Shown piece by piece: positions 1 to 11,097 of a stretch of DNA of 64,000 bases. This stretch comes from Strigamia acuminata (Eukaryota > Arthropoda > Chilopoda > Geophilomorpha > Linotaeniidae), in assembly GCA_949358305.1 (NCBI GenBank), contig OX442315.1, forward strand, positions 5,171,875 through 5,235,874. Direction: 5' to 3'. The notes beneath the pieces are model-generated. The model made no database searches and was not told the origin of the DNA. It saw only the letters and a program-made list of their open reading frames with translations. Position 1 is the stretch's first letter. Each line of letters begins with the position of its first letter. The translations under genes were made by a program, and so were the position numbers.

Positions 1-1
1 G

Positions 2-2503
2 GTGAATTTCTTTCACCGCCTAATCAAGAATTTGGCCACAGTGGCAGAACCACTAAGGCCACTCTTGAAGAAAGATGCGGAGTTCGATTGGGAACTGCAT
101 CATCAAGCAGCATTCGACGCAATAAAAGACCTGCTTACGAATGCTGAAACAATGAAGATGCCTGACTTGTACATGCCATTTATTGTTCATACTGACGCCA
201 GTAAACAAGGGTTGGGTGCAGCCCTTACACAAAAGAAAAATGTGGATGGCCAAGAAGTCGAAATGCCATGCGTGTATGCAAGCAGAAGCTTGCAACCCGC
301 TGAAAAGAATTATACTGTGACAGAATTAGAATGTCTCGCAGTAGTATGGGGATTACGCAAATTTCGCCCATACTTAGAGTACACTACATTCACTGTACAA
401 ACGGATCACCAAGCACTTAGGTGGTTGATGTCGTTATCTGACCCGTCGGGCAGATTAGCTCGTTGGCAAATGGAGCTGATGGCGTATTCGTTCGAAATAC
501 AGTACGTCAAAGGTCCGCTGAATGTAATAGCAGACGCATTGTCACGTGCACCTGTCAGCACACCTGACGAGCCAGAAGACGATGGCGATAATGATGATTT
601 ATTATCATATTGTCCATCTCCTTGCCGAAGTTGGCAAATGGGAAAATTGAACGAATTACCCAAGTCGATAATAGTTAATGAAGATGATCAAGCATTAATT
701 AATTTTTGTATTAACATGCATGATCCGTCAGGAACCCCTGACGTCGAATTAAGAGCTATGATGGCTAAAAAATTCGAGCTGCCAACAACAAATGTTTTAA
801 TTAAAGCATTTGCAGCTAAAATTGCTAAGCAATTAGAATGTGATCCTCCAACGAGAGATGACATTATTGCGGCGCAAAAAGCAGACCAATTTTGCCAACA
901 TATTCGCAATTACTTGTTAAACAAGCAATATCCAAGTTACATAGTAACTCGTCTTCAAAGAAGAAATTTTGAAAGACACGCGAGTACTTATCTCATTGAA
1001 GAAGATATGTTACTCCATTATCATCCTACCTCTACCGATGAATTAGGAGAGGATGGTAGGGCACTTAAAGTTGTTGTGCCAAGAAAATTGATTTATAAAA
1101 TCATTTGGTTGATGCACGGACATCCACTGTCCGGCCACCCAGGCATTGCGAGGACAATGTACCGAACTCGAAGAGTTTATACCTGGAAAGGTATGAAACG
1201 TGATATTACACGTTTTATTCAACATTGTCAAGGATGTCAGGCATGTAAGCCGAGATCAAAGACCGAAATTGAAGGCGCTCAAATTGGACCATTTGGACCA
1301 TTTGACTGCCTCAGTGTGGATTTGTCTGGTCCCAAACCAAGAACCAGAAAAAACAATACCCACATTTGCGTCATCGTAGATGTCGCTACACATTGGCCCG
1401 AATTATTTCCAATGTGTAATCCAACGGCAATAAAAGTTGCCAACACAATTTATCACTTATCAATGACTTTCGGATTTCCGAGACAAATCATAAGTGATAA
1501 TGGACCACAATTTCGATCACAGGTCTATAAAGAATTTTGCAAAAAATTCGACATGTCGCGAACACCGACATCGATTTATCATCCACAAAGCAATCCTGTG
1601 GAGAGAACCAATCGAGATATTAAATATTTAGTTTCGATTTATTTAGATATTCATGACCAATGGGATGAGTATCTACGCGAATTTGCATTCAGTTTGAGAA
1701 CAACTGTAACAAGAGGCAGAGATTATTCTCCTGCTTTCTTAAATTTTTTCCGAGAATTAAGAATTCCTTGGGATCCAAGAATTCCGGAAGGAATTTTAGT
1801 CATTGATCCAAAAAATCCGCATTTATATGTTCAGAAATTAGAAACAATAATTGCAGAGACGTATCAGCATATGATGTCTCACGTCTTAGATTTGAGACGC
1901 CGTGTCGAAGCTGAAAAATCAGATAAGAAATTCGACAACTTCAGACAAAATGATTTAGTCTGGCGAGAGTCTCATATTCTCTCAAATGCCGCTAAAGGAA
2001 TAGCAGCAGGCATTTCACCGAAAAGGAATGGGCCTTATGTAATTATCAAAAGGTTACAAGGAGGCGCCTTTCAACTTCGACGGCTGAGTGATAATAAAAT
2101 TTATCCAGCTGTTCACGGCACTGAATTAATGCCGTACTTTCCCGTTTTCAACCAAGAAATTTGGCTGGAAGGGGAGGAAGTGGGTCAAAAAACAAAAAAT
2201 ATTGTTAATACCTTGGATGATGCTAAATTATCCAAAATTCCTGTCGAAAACACGGAATCGAGTAAAAAATCGAAACTCAAAAATAACGAAGTCGATGAAA
2301 TAAACCAGCGACTTGAAAATGTTTCTCTTGATGAAAATCTAGAAAAGGAAATGTTTTTAGAAAAAGAGAAAATTTCAAACAATGAAGTATATAACTCATC
2401 TGACATTGGAGACGATGCTGATGACAATCTAAACAAGTTGGATTGTACTTCGCGAAAGTCAAAGTACAACTTGAGATCTCGCGTTCCGCGAGCCAAGACA
2501 TAG
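2..2503 (+). CDS. pol: Ty3/Gypsy pol polyprotein, C-terminal part (RT end, RNase H, integrase)
   Basis: This is the 3' part of a retrotransposon pol gene, open from the window edge to a stop at 2501-2503; the true start lies upstream. It begins in the reverse transcriptase thumb. RNase H follows, with HTDASKQGLGAAL near residue 65 and the later YTVTELE and QTDHQALRW motifs. The integrase has an HHCC zinc-binding region (HGHPLSGHPG, later CQGCQAC, residues about 370-415) and a catalytic core in which all three acidic residues are visible: SVDLSGP, ISDNGPQF and the E of NPVERTNRD. The C-terminal 130 residues are lysine- and acid-rich and have no domain I recognise. There is no frameshift or internal stop over 833 codons, so the element may be young. 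The product would make and integrate element cDNA. Confidence 0.93.
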   Translation: MNFFHRLIKNLATVAEPLRPLLKKDAEFDWELHHQAAFDAIKDLLTNAETMKMPDLYMPFIVHTDASKQGLGAALTQKKNVDGQEVEMPCVYASRSLQPAEKNYTVTELECLAVVWGLRKFRPYLEYTTFTVQTDHQALRWLMSLSDPSGRLARWQMELMAYSFEIQYVKGPLNVIADALSRAPVSTPDEPEDDGDNDDLLSYCPSPCRSWQMGKLNELPKSIIVNEDDQALINFCINMHDPSGTPDVELRAMMAKKFELPTTNVLIKAFAAKIAKQLECDPPTRDDIIAAQKADQFCQHIRNYLLNKQYPSYIVTRLQRRNFERHASTYLIEEDMLLHYHPTSTDELGEDGRALKVVVPRKLIYKIIWLMHGHPLSGHPGIARTMYRTRRVYTWKGMKRDITRFIQHCQGCQACKPRSKTEIEGAQIGPFGPFDCLSVDLSGPKPRTRKNNTHICVIVDVATHWPELFPMCNPTAIKVANTIYHLSMTFGFPRQIISDNGPQFRSQVYKEFCKKFDMSRTPTSIYHPQSNPVERTNRDIKYLVSIYLDIHDQWDEYLREFAFSLRTTVTRGRDYSPAFLNFFRELRIPWDPRIPEGILVIDPKNPHLYVQKLETIIAETYQHMMSHVLDLRRRVEAEKSDKKFDNFRQNDLVWRESHILSNAAKGIAAGISPKRNGPYVIIKRLQGGAFQLRRLSDNKIYPAVHGTELMPYFPVFNQEIWLEGEEVGQKTKNIVNTLDDAKLSKIPVENTESSKKSKLKNNEVDEINQRLENVSLDENLEKEMFLEKEKISNNEVYNSSDIGDDADDNLNKLDCTSRKSKYNLRSRVPRAKT

Positions 2504-2845
2504 TGTTGTCTTTCACCTTTTGGGTTTACCCAAAAGATCCGAGAAAGCAATCTCGTGACGTCATTCGTAGTACCCACTCGAATGACAACGTTAATCATAC
2601 GTTATAATTAGTGACGTCACAAAGCGTCTCTAATCCAAGTTCGTGTTTGCAATCAACGAACTTAGTCACTTTTTCAAAAGTTTCGAGAGTGTATGCATCG
2701 CATCGCCTACGTTACAACCCGAATAGTTCGACAACCTGATCGTAAGTAATTTTTCTGTATGAAAAATTTGATAAAACATAAGATTTATGTATTATTTCTC
2801 TTTCAAGACGAAAGAATTTCCGAAATTACCGGAAAACGAAAGAGA
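2504..2845 (+). promoter_or_regulatory. Pol-ORF3 spacer with a 66-bp intron and CRE-like sites
   Basis: This is the non-coding stretch between the pol stop and the ORF3 start codon. It contains a consensus donor (GTAAGT at 2742) and a matching acceptor (TTCTCTTTCAAG ending 2807) that define a 66-bp intron, so a 5' untranslated exon probably ends at 2741 and resumes at 2808. Two TGACGTCA/TGACGTCAC palindromes (about 2555 and 2611) resemble CREB/ATF sites. Whether the leader starts at an internal promoter here or is spliced from the 5' LTR cannot be decided, because the element's 5' half is outside the window. Confidence 0.5.
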
Positions 2846-5488
2846 ATGGACGAGGAAGCGATCCAACTCCAGGCGGACGGAGAAATGCCCATGGAAGGGG
2901 CAAATGAAGACGTTCAATTGACGCTTCAACAACGGGTAAATTATTAGAATAAATTTTTACCAAGTGTTTAAGTCAGAAAAATTGAGTAATTTCACTTTTC
3001 CTGACTTCAAACACAAGCCGCTAAAAAATAAAAATGGCGGCTATAAAAGTCACGTGCTTCAAGCATGTGCGAAGGGAGTTGCCATGACAACCAACATCCC
3101 TTAGTGACTCACAGCCACAAGCGCTAAGCTTAAAAAATATTTCAAATAAGAAATTATTTGTTTATTTTTAAATAAACTAATTTATTTATTTTTCTTCGAA
3201 TACAGATCGAGAGGGATCGAGAAACGCCATTCGCGCTTCCCGATCACGTGCCGACTCAGCACCCGCTGATTTTTCGAGCGGCATTGCCCGAAAAAATCAG
3301 AAGACTGAAGACGGCAAACAATACCTGGTGGAAGTTGCGCCACGACTTCAGCAGATCAGCGCTGCAAGGATTTGGTGCAAAAGGAAGATTCATCGAGCGC
3401 CTTCACGTGGACGGTGTCGACGAAATCGAGTGGACGCTCGACGAGAGCCCCCCAGGACCGCTTGCAGCAGAGTTGCTGCACAACCAGTGGCCAGTGACGC
3501 CACGAGAGCGTCACGAGCGCAGAAGAGCGCTAAAGAGTACCGGAATTAATTACGGTGCTCTAACCCAATTGAGGAAGAACCTCAAGACGACACAACGCGA
3601 AGTCGTTAAACGGTATCGCAAATCCGTTCGTGACGGGAACCCACAACTTCCCGTCACACAAACCGAGCTCCACCAGTTGGCGCTCGCCGGGTGTTTTAAC
3701 GATTTTCCGGGATTTTTCCCGTCCAAAGCACTCCGAGCTGCCGCGGTGCAGCTTCGCGTCGACGAAAATCGACAACTGGCTCGAGAACACGAGGAAGAGG
3801 AGCAAGCGCGTTGCGCTCTCCCTTTTTATCAAGAAGATGAAATTCCGGCCCCAGCGGCCATCAATCCTCCGCCGCAAGACGAGGATTTGAGGGTGGGGCA
3901 ACTCCCTCCGCCGGTTCCAGTCCGACCGATGTTCCGCGAATCAAGCCGCGATCGAGAGGAACGTCAGAGGCGATCACGCCCATATTCGACTGACGCGCAG
4001 CCATCACGCCCGCAGTCGCGACGAGGACGGACACCAGAGTCGTTTGGCTCGTCGTCTTCGCTGAGTTTTGAATCGGACTCCACAATTAAGTCCGCCCGAA
4101 GTAGCCGAACCGCCTCCACGTTCAAAGTGGACAACTCGGCTACTCCATACGCCATGAGACGTGTTGTCGGTGATATTTCTCCCGACTGTAGCGTGCCAGT
4201 ACCTGGACATGCTAGCCGCTTGCCCGAACAAGGATATGTTTCCCGCTTGCCGGCTGGAGTTAGCAACCTGCAACTCCGGCCATTTTTTAGTGAGTCATTC
4301 GGCCCACAATGGACCTGCTACGAGCAGCAACCCATTAGAGCACAGCAGGAAGTGCTCCAGAAGCTGGACGCATACCAAAGCGCCCAGATCGCCGAGTCGC
4401 AGAAGGACTGGCAGAGACTAGCTGAAAGGCTAGAAGTCTCCGACATCAATACCATTGATGATCCCCGTCTGATGGATTTTCAGCGTCAGCTAATTCCGGG
4501 GATGACTAGGGTGTTGTACCCTGGTGTTCTTCCTTCGCCAGGACAGGCGTTAGCGGCCATAACGTACCTTTGGACCGCGCCGATGGGCCTGTCGGAGAAG
4601 AAAGTCGAGCTGTGGTACCACCTCAGGCTCGACCCGCCTACGATCTTAGCCGAGCTAATAAAGCAAGTCGTAGCAAACGGTGAGACCGAAGAAGAGGCCG
4701 CCGTTCGGTTGCGAACCGAGTGGTCCTTTGCGAAGGCCACGGCGCGAATGGCCGGAAGACCACCGCTTCCAGTTACAAGCGCCACAGCAGCTGCGTCACT
4801 GGCTGTTTTCCAGTCGGCCCAAGAGGGCGCTGGATGTTCATTTTGGCCAGAGAACGCCGGAAGTTCTCAAACTCCAGCCGGAGTTCAACGGGTAGTCGAA
4901 ACCCGTCAGCTCCCCGGTGTGGGTCGAGCACCGGGACGAGGCGTCACACCCTCGTCAACCTCCGCACCCGCGTTGGTTTTCTTGGGCCCGCAGTGCCAGT
5001 TTGACGATGCCACGACGGAAGACTCACGTCCGCCGCCGCCGCCGCCAGCCAAGCTGGAGACGAAGGTCAAGCCGCTGAAAAAAGAGTCGGCTTTCAAGAC
5101 CCTAATGCGCCTGTATCCGCACTTCTATTTGACGCCGGATACGCGAACACTGCTTAGCAACAACCACAAGTTGTCGAGGCAGGTGTTTATGTGGCTCGAG
5201 GACCACATCCGGGTGTTAAGCCCACCATCGGTGCTCCATGATCGACTCCTGAGAGCACGATTAGCGCCAGAGGATCCAATCGAGTTCGCGGCGCTAGGAT
5301 TCTTCAACCGAGCGAACTCGGCAAGAATCATCCAGGTTTGGCTTCATGTCAACCCTGGAATGGTCTCCGGACCAAACACAGGTCGCGACCTGTGTACGGT
5401 TAACGAGCGGTCCAACCCGAGGGACGACACCACGGATATGATGCGCCCGTTGACGCCTGAGCGAACTCAGACCATGGACGAATCATAA
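2846..5488 (+). CDS. Spliced third ORF of the Gypsy element, function unknown (exons 2846-2935 and 3206-5488)
   Basis: A short first coding exon starts at the ATG at 2846 and reads 30 codons to a GTAAAT donor at 2936. The intron runs to a pyrimidine-rich acceptor ending TACAG at 3205. Both sides are phase 0, giving about 790 residues in total. The large exon has no ATG near its 5' edge and is open from just after a TAA at 3173, which supports splicing. The protein has a basic N-terminal region, an acidic glutamate-rich stretch, a Pro/Arg/Ser-rich low-complexity middle, a poly-proline run near residue 610 and a more ordered C-terminus. I see no signal peptide, transmembrane segment, zinc knuckle or protease motif. 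It sits where errantiviruses carry env but does not look like a glycoprotein. I do not recognise the family; a captured host gene or a displaced gag-like protein are both possible. Confidence 0.7.
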
Positions 5489-5527
5489 ATTGGTTCGTTC
5501 ATTTTCTCTCCATGTAAGATTCGTCTT

Positions 5528-5540
5528 AAATGGGGGGATG
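5528..5540 (+). other. Polypurine tract of the Gypsy element
   Basis: AAATGGGGGGATG immediately precedes the TGTGGTGATC start of the 3' LTR. It is in the expected place for priming plus-strand DNA synthesis. Confidence 0.6.
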
Positions 5541-6499
5541 TGTGGTGATCTCAAAATATTCACCAACTTAGAAGATTAAATTAATTATCTTCTAATTAAT
5601 TTGACTGTGGCACACGCCAAGTCAGATCATGTGACCGAGGGGAGAAATCCTCTCTAGGCACATATCACCCCAGGTTGTCCGGGGTAAAAACGGTTATTAG
5701 CCGTTATGGTGCAATATGGTGTAATAACCACTAGTTGCACCCATTTGAGCTAAGTGCGCAGGTTTTCTGCGCAATATTGAAGCGTGCTGGGCTCGCGTCT
5801 TGGCTCAAATCGGGACTCTGAAAAATACAACAACAACCTCAACATCACTGCTTTTGCTCCTGAAAGAAAAGTATTGATAGAGGACCGTTGTAACTCAGTT
5901 TCACCTGCTATCTTTGTGTATCAAACGCACAAAGCCAGCAATCCTGCTTGAATTAGCCGTCGCTAATTCCAGCAATCGAGAAGAGAAGATTCCCGACGAT
6001 CGTGAACCATCGCCGTCGCTGTTGCGCGAACGACAGCCACCGCCATCGTACGAAAGCCGGACGCCTACAGCCGTCAACCACCGCCGCCGAGCCGTCGCAC
6101 GAGCCGTAGAAGGAGCCCACGAGAACCATCGTCTTCGACCATCGTTCGTGAGTTCGTAGAACGAAGACAATTTGCCTTCGCCTAACAACTTCAAGTTGTT
6201 TAAGCGCCATTTCTGACGCTTTGTAGCTTGCAACAGTCGTTGCAAGCCCTTCCTTTGTTTCATTGTTTCCCGCTCATTTTATTCTGTGATATTCATAATC
6301 ATAATTAGTATATATTGTAATTTATCGAATAAAACATTTGTGTGATTTTTATTACCATAATAAACTGTCTTTTTATTCCTATTTCCGTAAACTTAACCCT
6401 AGACAAGTTTCGGCCGCGATATAAGTCTTGTAAAGCATTCACCTGCGGTTTCTGCTTAATTTATTAGAAATTAAGTGGATAAAAACCCGGATCGCAGCA
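5541..6499 (+). repeat. 3' LTR of the Gypsy element
   Basis: It begins TGTGGTGATC directly after the polypurine tract; the unrelated-sequence element at 35633 begins TGTGGTGACC, a similar terminus. Polyadenylation-like AATAAA signals lie near 6328 and 6360. The 3' limit is set at a CA near 6499 but is uncertain, because the 5' LTR is outside the window and no target duplication can be checked. Open frames inside it (5901-6263) are arginine/serine-rich and not credible genes. Confidence 0.65.
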
Positions 6500-7069
6500 A
6501 AGATGACGTTGTAAGTTGTTGTTAAATGTATGGAAAGCTAATGTAAACTAGGTTTGGAAATTTAAATTCTTTGTAAATGTTGGAAGTTATTGTAATTCTA
6601 TATAAAGTTAATGTAAACTAGATTTGGAAATTCGTATTCCCTTTCATTTCACAAGCCTAGAAATTAATGACTAAAGATCCTATTTTCCAGTTTGTGATAT
6701 GTATGGAAATGTAGGTGTTTATCACTTGATGGCAACATAATTCAAAACTAGAAAATTTATTTTTTTAAACATGGAATTGGTTTTATCATTTGTACTTCAA
6801 CAAATAATTAGATTATTATTGTTGGAGTTAGATAACATTTTATTTTGATTGTAGAATTTGTTACACCATCACATCGATGCGAGTTTTTATCACTGCCTTC
6901 AGTTGATTTTGGGCATTTTTTGTGTAGAGGCTATGATCATAAATTCATAAATTCATAAATTCATAAATTCATAAATTCAAGATTCAACATAATTAAATTC
7001 AGGATGTGTTGAATTTTCATGGAAATTTCTATAGATTTATTTTTATGGGTTTTATTTTGACATTTAACT
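6500..7069. other. AT-rich spacer with a short tandem repeat
   Basis: There is no coding signal. An 8-bp unit (ATAAATTC) is repeated about five times at 6938-6977. Degenerate TTGGAAA words recur through 6530-6660 and again near 7310-7800, suggesting an old repeat. Confidence 0.5.
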
Positions 7070-7243
7070 TACCGTACTGTCTTGAACAATGGCCCGGCGT
7101 GAATAAGCGCCGGGACTCGAATAAACGCCGGGGGCTCGGCGGCGCTTAGTGCACCAAACGCCGCCCCGAACTGGTCCGACCGGGGTGGGGTCGGGTCATG
7201 AAAATAAATAAACGCCCGGGCCATTGTTCAAGGCAGTACGGTA
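7070..7243. mobile_element. MITE with terminal inverted repeats, GC-rich core (copy 1)
   Basis: TACCGTACTGTCTTGAACAA at the left end is mirrored by the last 28 bp of the element with few mismatches. The core is GC-rich and repeats words such as AATAAACGCCGGG. There is no coding capacity. It belongs with the element at 7403-7706, which has similar ends and the same core words. Confidence 0.75.
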
Positions 7244-7402
7244 TTTAGAATTTTTATTAAAAAAACTATTTAGTAGAGATTATATAAATATCAAATTTTA
7301 TATTTGGAAAGTTGTTATTTACTGATGGGAAACTCATATTTTACATTCGGAAATCTTACTTTACTGGTTGAGAAATGTGTGTTTAACTGTTTGGAATTTT
7401 AA

Positions 7403-7706
7403 TACTGTACTGCCTCATTTAAACGCCCGGCTTCATTCAGACACCGGGCCCGTTTTAACGCCGAGCAGTCATCAGCAATCTAAGGAATTGCCGCTGGCCC
7501 CGATTAAGTGCCGAGTCCCCGAAAATCGCCCATTTTTTGCGAAAAAATGGTGATTTTTGCAGAAAAATTACCTTTTTTTGCAAAAAAATCGCTGAATCTT
7601 TGGTTATGCGCCAGGTCCGAATAAACGCCGGGCTTCAAATTGGAGCCGGGCGAGTCGGCTCAAAAAACTATTAAACGCCCGAACGTTTAAATGAGGCGGT
7701 ACGATA
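7403..7706. mobile_element. MITE with terminal inverted repeats, GC-rich core (copy 2)
   Basis: The left end TACTGTACTGCCTCATTTAA is mirrored at 7684-7706. The core contains GAATAAACGCCGGGC and CGCCCGG words as in the copy at 7070. It lies just beyond the point where gene A loses its 3' exons. Confidence 0.75.
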
Positions 7707-8159
7707 TATCATCCTATGGAAAGTCGTTTGGAAACGGTTGCATTCAGTGTTGGAAAGCCATTGGAAATTTGATGTTGTGTACAATTTGGAAATATAACTT
7801 TAGAGTTTGGAAATTTTACATTTCAGTTATATTTCCAAAATATTTTATCGGTGAAAATCTAATTTTTTTTTGCAGTGGTTCTTTTGAACACAAATTGTAC
7901 CTTCGATTGATTTCCTTCTCGTACAACACTCATTCTGCTCAGTGTCGCGATTAACATCCATATTATCCACATAACACTAGTTAAACAAATCGCATTGTAC
8001 CTCATTTCATTAATTTCATTAAAACTTCTTTTCTGCCAACACCAATACCTGGACACTGCTAATTACATCCTTGAGCGACAGAAGTTCGTTAAATGAACGC
8101 ACCAACATCGATCCATTACTCATTTGCTGAAACACAAATTAGTTATTATTCATCATGTT

Positions 8160-8497
8160 TATTACTGTCGCATGGGCTCTATTAACCCCAACAGCCAAAG
8201 CTGATAAGAGTATGATATTGTGTTTGTGATGCGACACTTAGCATGGCCCTTAGTTCGGGTGGTCGACAGGAGTTTCAGCCATGCAAGCCGCGATGTGTTG
8301 GATGACTTTTTTAAGGACACAACCTTGCATTTGCACCAACAACTGGGGAAAGCACAGAAAACCGAGTTGGTGGTGGGTGGCACATGTTCTTGCCATAGAA
8401 ACAATATCTTAATCAAACAAGGATGAGATAAGCAACTGGGATTCCCAGCAGGTTACCCATCTGAGTACTGATCAATGCAGCTTATGCTAAGAATCTT
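8160..8497 (-). mobile_element. 5S-rRNA-derived SINE in a gene A intron
   Basis: On the minus strand, 8497 to about 8425 resembles the 3' two-thirds of eukaryotic 5S rRNA: a TTAGC word in the box A position, then GTACTCAGATGGGTAACC (compare GTACTTGGATGGGAGACC) and CTGGGAATCCC. These correspond to the internal Pol III promoter region. About 260 bp of unrelated body follows to the left. The whole insert is absent from the matching intron of paralogue I (49199-49251). The left limit is approximate. Confidence 0.6.
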
Positions 8498-9189
8498 GTT
8501 TTAATTGCAATTATAATTATAATTCTACCTCAGCTTGCATATTCAACAATAATTTCATCATAAACTCCATGTGAACACTATCCCTTTCGTGGCATTCAAT
8601 TTCGGATCGAGTTCCCTGCAATAATAACAGTTATTAAAATGATTAGAGTTTATCGTTTTATTCGCTTGAAATCACTTGAAATCGACATCCAATTGGAGAA
8701 AACTTGCACCAACGTAAATTGCGTCCACATTCTTGCACATGGGTGTCCATCTGCATCAAAGAATGTGTTTATAGACACTTGACCGGTTCTACTTACTACT
8801 AACCGTCATGCGAATAAATTTCCTGTCACAATAGTCGCAGTTGATTGGATACATGTCACACTTAGCGTAGTGGCCCTAATAATCAAAAATAGATACCAGT
8901 AATGTTTTAATATTTGTCCTTTCTGGCTGCTGCGTACAATGTCTTGCTCATGACAAACAGAGGGTGATTTTGCCAAAAATTTTCCCAAATGTCATTTCAG
9001 ATAAATGTTCTTTAGCAAAAAACTACTCTGTAACTTGTAAGTACAGGGCGAACCTCGTTATTGCGAACAACGTTGCAAAAAATTTACTTCTCCTGGTTTT
9101 GACGTTTTTAACTGGATTTCTTTATGATTTAGTCGTTTTTAATGGATTTTCTCATGATTATGATGTTTTTTTAATGCACCTCACAACTG

Positions 9190-9765
9190 TGAGAAAATAC
9201 ACAAAATGACAGAATCCTTAAAAAAATACACAAAATGGCAGAATTCTTAATAAAATACATAAAATGGCAGAATTCTTAATAAAATACATGTAAATACGTC
9301 AAATCATGAGAAAATACATGTATAAACGTCAAATTATGAGAAAATACATGTAAAAACCGTCAAATCATGAGAAAATACATGTATAAACGTCAAATCATGA
9401 GAAAATACATGTAAAAACCGTCAAATCATGAGAAAATACATGTAAAAACGTCAAATCATGAGAAAATACATGTAAAAACGTCAAATCATGAGAAAATACA
9501 TGTATAAACGTCAAATCATGAGAAAATACATGTATAAACGTCAAATCATGAGAAAATACATGTAAAAACCGTCAAGTCATGAGAAAATACATGTAAAAAC
9601 CGTCAAATCATGAGAATTTTGATTTAGAAACATAAAAATCATGAAAATTTTGATTTAGAAACATAAAAATCATGAAAATTTTGATTTGGAAACATAAAAA
9701 TCATGAAAATTTTGATTTAGAAACATAAAAATCATGAAAATTTTGATTTAAAAATATAAAAATCC
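9190..9765. repeat. Intronic minisatellites, 30-bp and 31-bp units
   Basis: About ten copies of a 30-bp unit containing GAGAAAATACATGT and CGTCAAATCAT run from about 9300 to 9615. They pass directly into about five copies of a 31-bp unit containing GAAAATTTTGATTTAGAAAC. A shorter degenerate run (ACAAAATGGCAGAATTC) precedes them. They lie in the intron between RING exon 3 and the TRAF zinc-finger exon of gene A; gene I carries a smaller related array at 49838-50110. Confidence 0.85.
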
Positions 9766-10528
9766 TACAAATAACTTACAAGCAAAGACATGAATTAGCC
9801 ATTGCCTTTAGTAATATCCACAAACTTTATCAAAGTTTTTAATTTCTTTTAAGGAATTTTTAGTGATTATCGGTAAAATTTGATAAATTTGATTTTCTGA
9901 TTTCTGAAATCATTAGATTTTCCTGAAGTTTTTTTCAAGTTTGCTGATATTTTTTCAAGGAGCTCTCATCTACAGTTGGTTTGAAACGCCATTGTTGTCA
10001 TAAATTTATGGTTTGTTTAGTACGCCATTGTTGTCATAAATGTATGATTGGTTTGGTACGCCATTGTTCTCATAATTACTTTAATGTTTTCGAAATCCAG
10101 TGCACTATTGCAGTAACAACAAACATCGTCGTCCGAAAAAGAGATTCCAAGTTTCTTCTAAAATTAAATAAAAATTGCAATTACCAGTCTACTTTTAAAA
10201 GAAGAAGTACTACAGTATTTTTACTTACAGCAAATACTGAACTAGAATGATTAAGAGAACAAACGACCAGGCCTCTGAATTCTGCATGTGCAACACATCT
10301 CCGACAGTACACGTGACCACAAGCCTGTGCTTTCAATTTCTGACCTTCCAGACCACAACTAAACAAAAAAATACAAATAAAAATTTATGCTGAGAAATAA
10401 TATAAAACTTGTGATGGATTAGTTTCGCCAGTCCAGACCACGTTTTACTCTCGGTTTACGAAATTTTTCGCTGACAAATTTTCCTTACAAAGTTCTCGAG
10501 CAACTAAACTAATTGTATCATCCTGTGA

Positions 10529-11097
10529 CAGCCGGGACAGTACCGCGTACGGGACCGCGGTACTTTTAAAAACCCGTGTACCGCGGACCGATTTTGAGGT
10601 ATATCTCGCAGTCCACGTGAAAACGCGAGAAAATACGAGAATCTCGTATTTTCTAGTTTTTTCTTCCATTTGATTAATTTTTACCTTAAGTTTTAATACA
10701 ATTTATTTTATTTCAGAAATCTACAAGATACGAATAAAAAAAAGAAGATTATAATTAAAAATGGATAGAAATATGTAGGCCTAAGCCACCATACAATAAG
10801 AAATATCGTAAACGAAAAAATCTTAAGTTTTTTTGTTTTATTTCTACAAGAAACTTCTTTTTATTCCTATCTTGTAGATTTCTGAAATAAAATAAATTGT
10901 ATTAAAATTAATCAAATGGGAGAAATAACGAGAAAATACAAGAATTTCGTACTTTCTCGCTTTTTCTCGTGGACCGCGAGATATACCGCAAAATCCCGGT
11001 ACCGGTACTGTACCGGGACGGCAGTACTTAGTGCGGCAGCGCCGTGTACCGCGTACCGGGACCGCAGTACACGTTGGGTGTACCGCGCCCAACACTG
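10529..11097. mobile_element. Foldback element with about 200-bp inverted arms, hAT-like end
   Basis: Positions 10540-10735 and 10855-11060 are imperfect reverse complements. They share GTACCGCG words, CGAGAAAATAC and AATAAATTGTATTAAA. On the minus strand the right end reads CAGTGTTGGGCGCGG, like hAT termini; the left end (CAGCCGGGACAG) is less conserved. It lies in the long first intron of gene A, inside 1.76 kb (about 10521-12281) that gene I lacks. Confidence 0.65.

Noticed and set aside
5901-6263. Overlapping Arg/Ser-rich open frames inside the Gypsy LTR
   Set aside because: They lie within the LTR on both strands, have biased low-complexity composition and no domain; they are chance frames.
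9190-9765. Regular repeats considered as a CRISPR array
   Set aside because: Units are contiguous without unique spacers, and the context is a eukaryotic intron.
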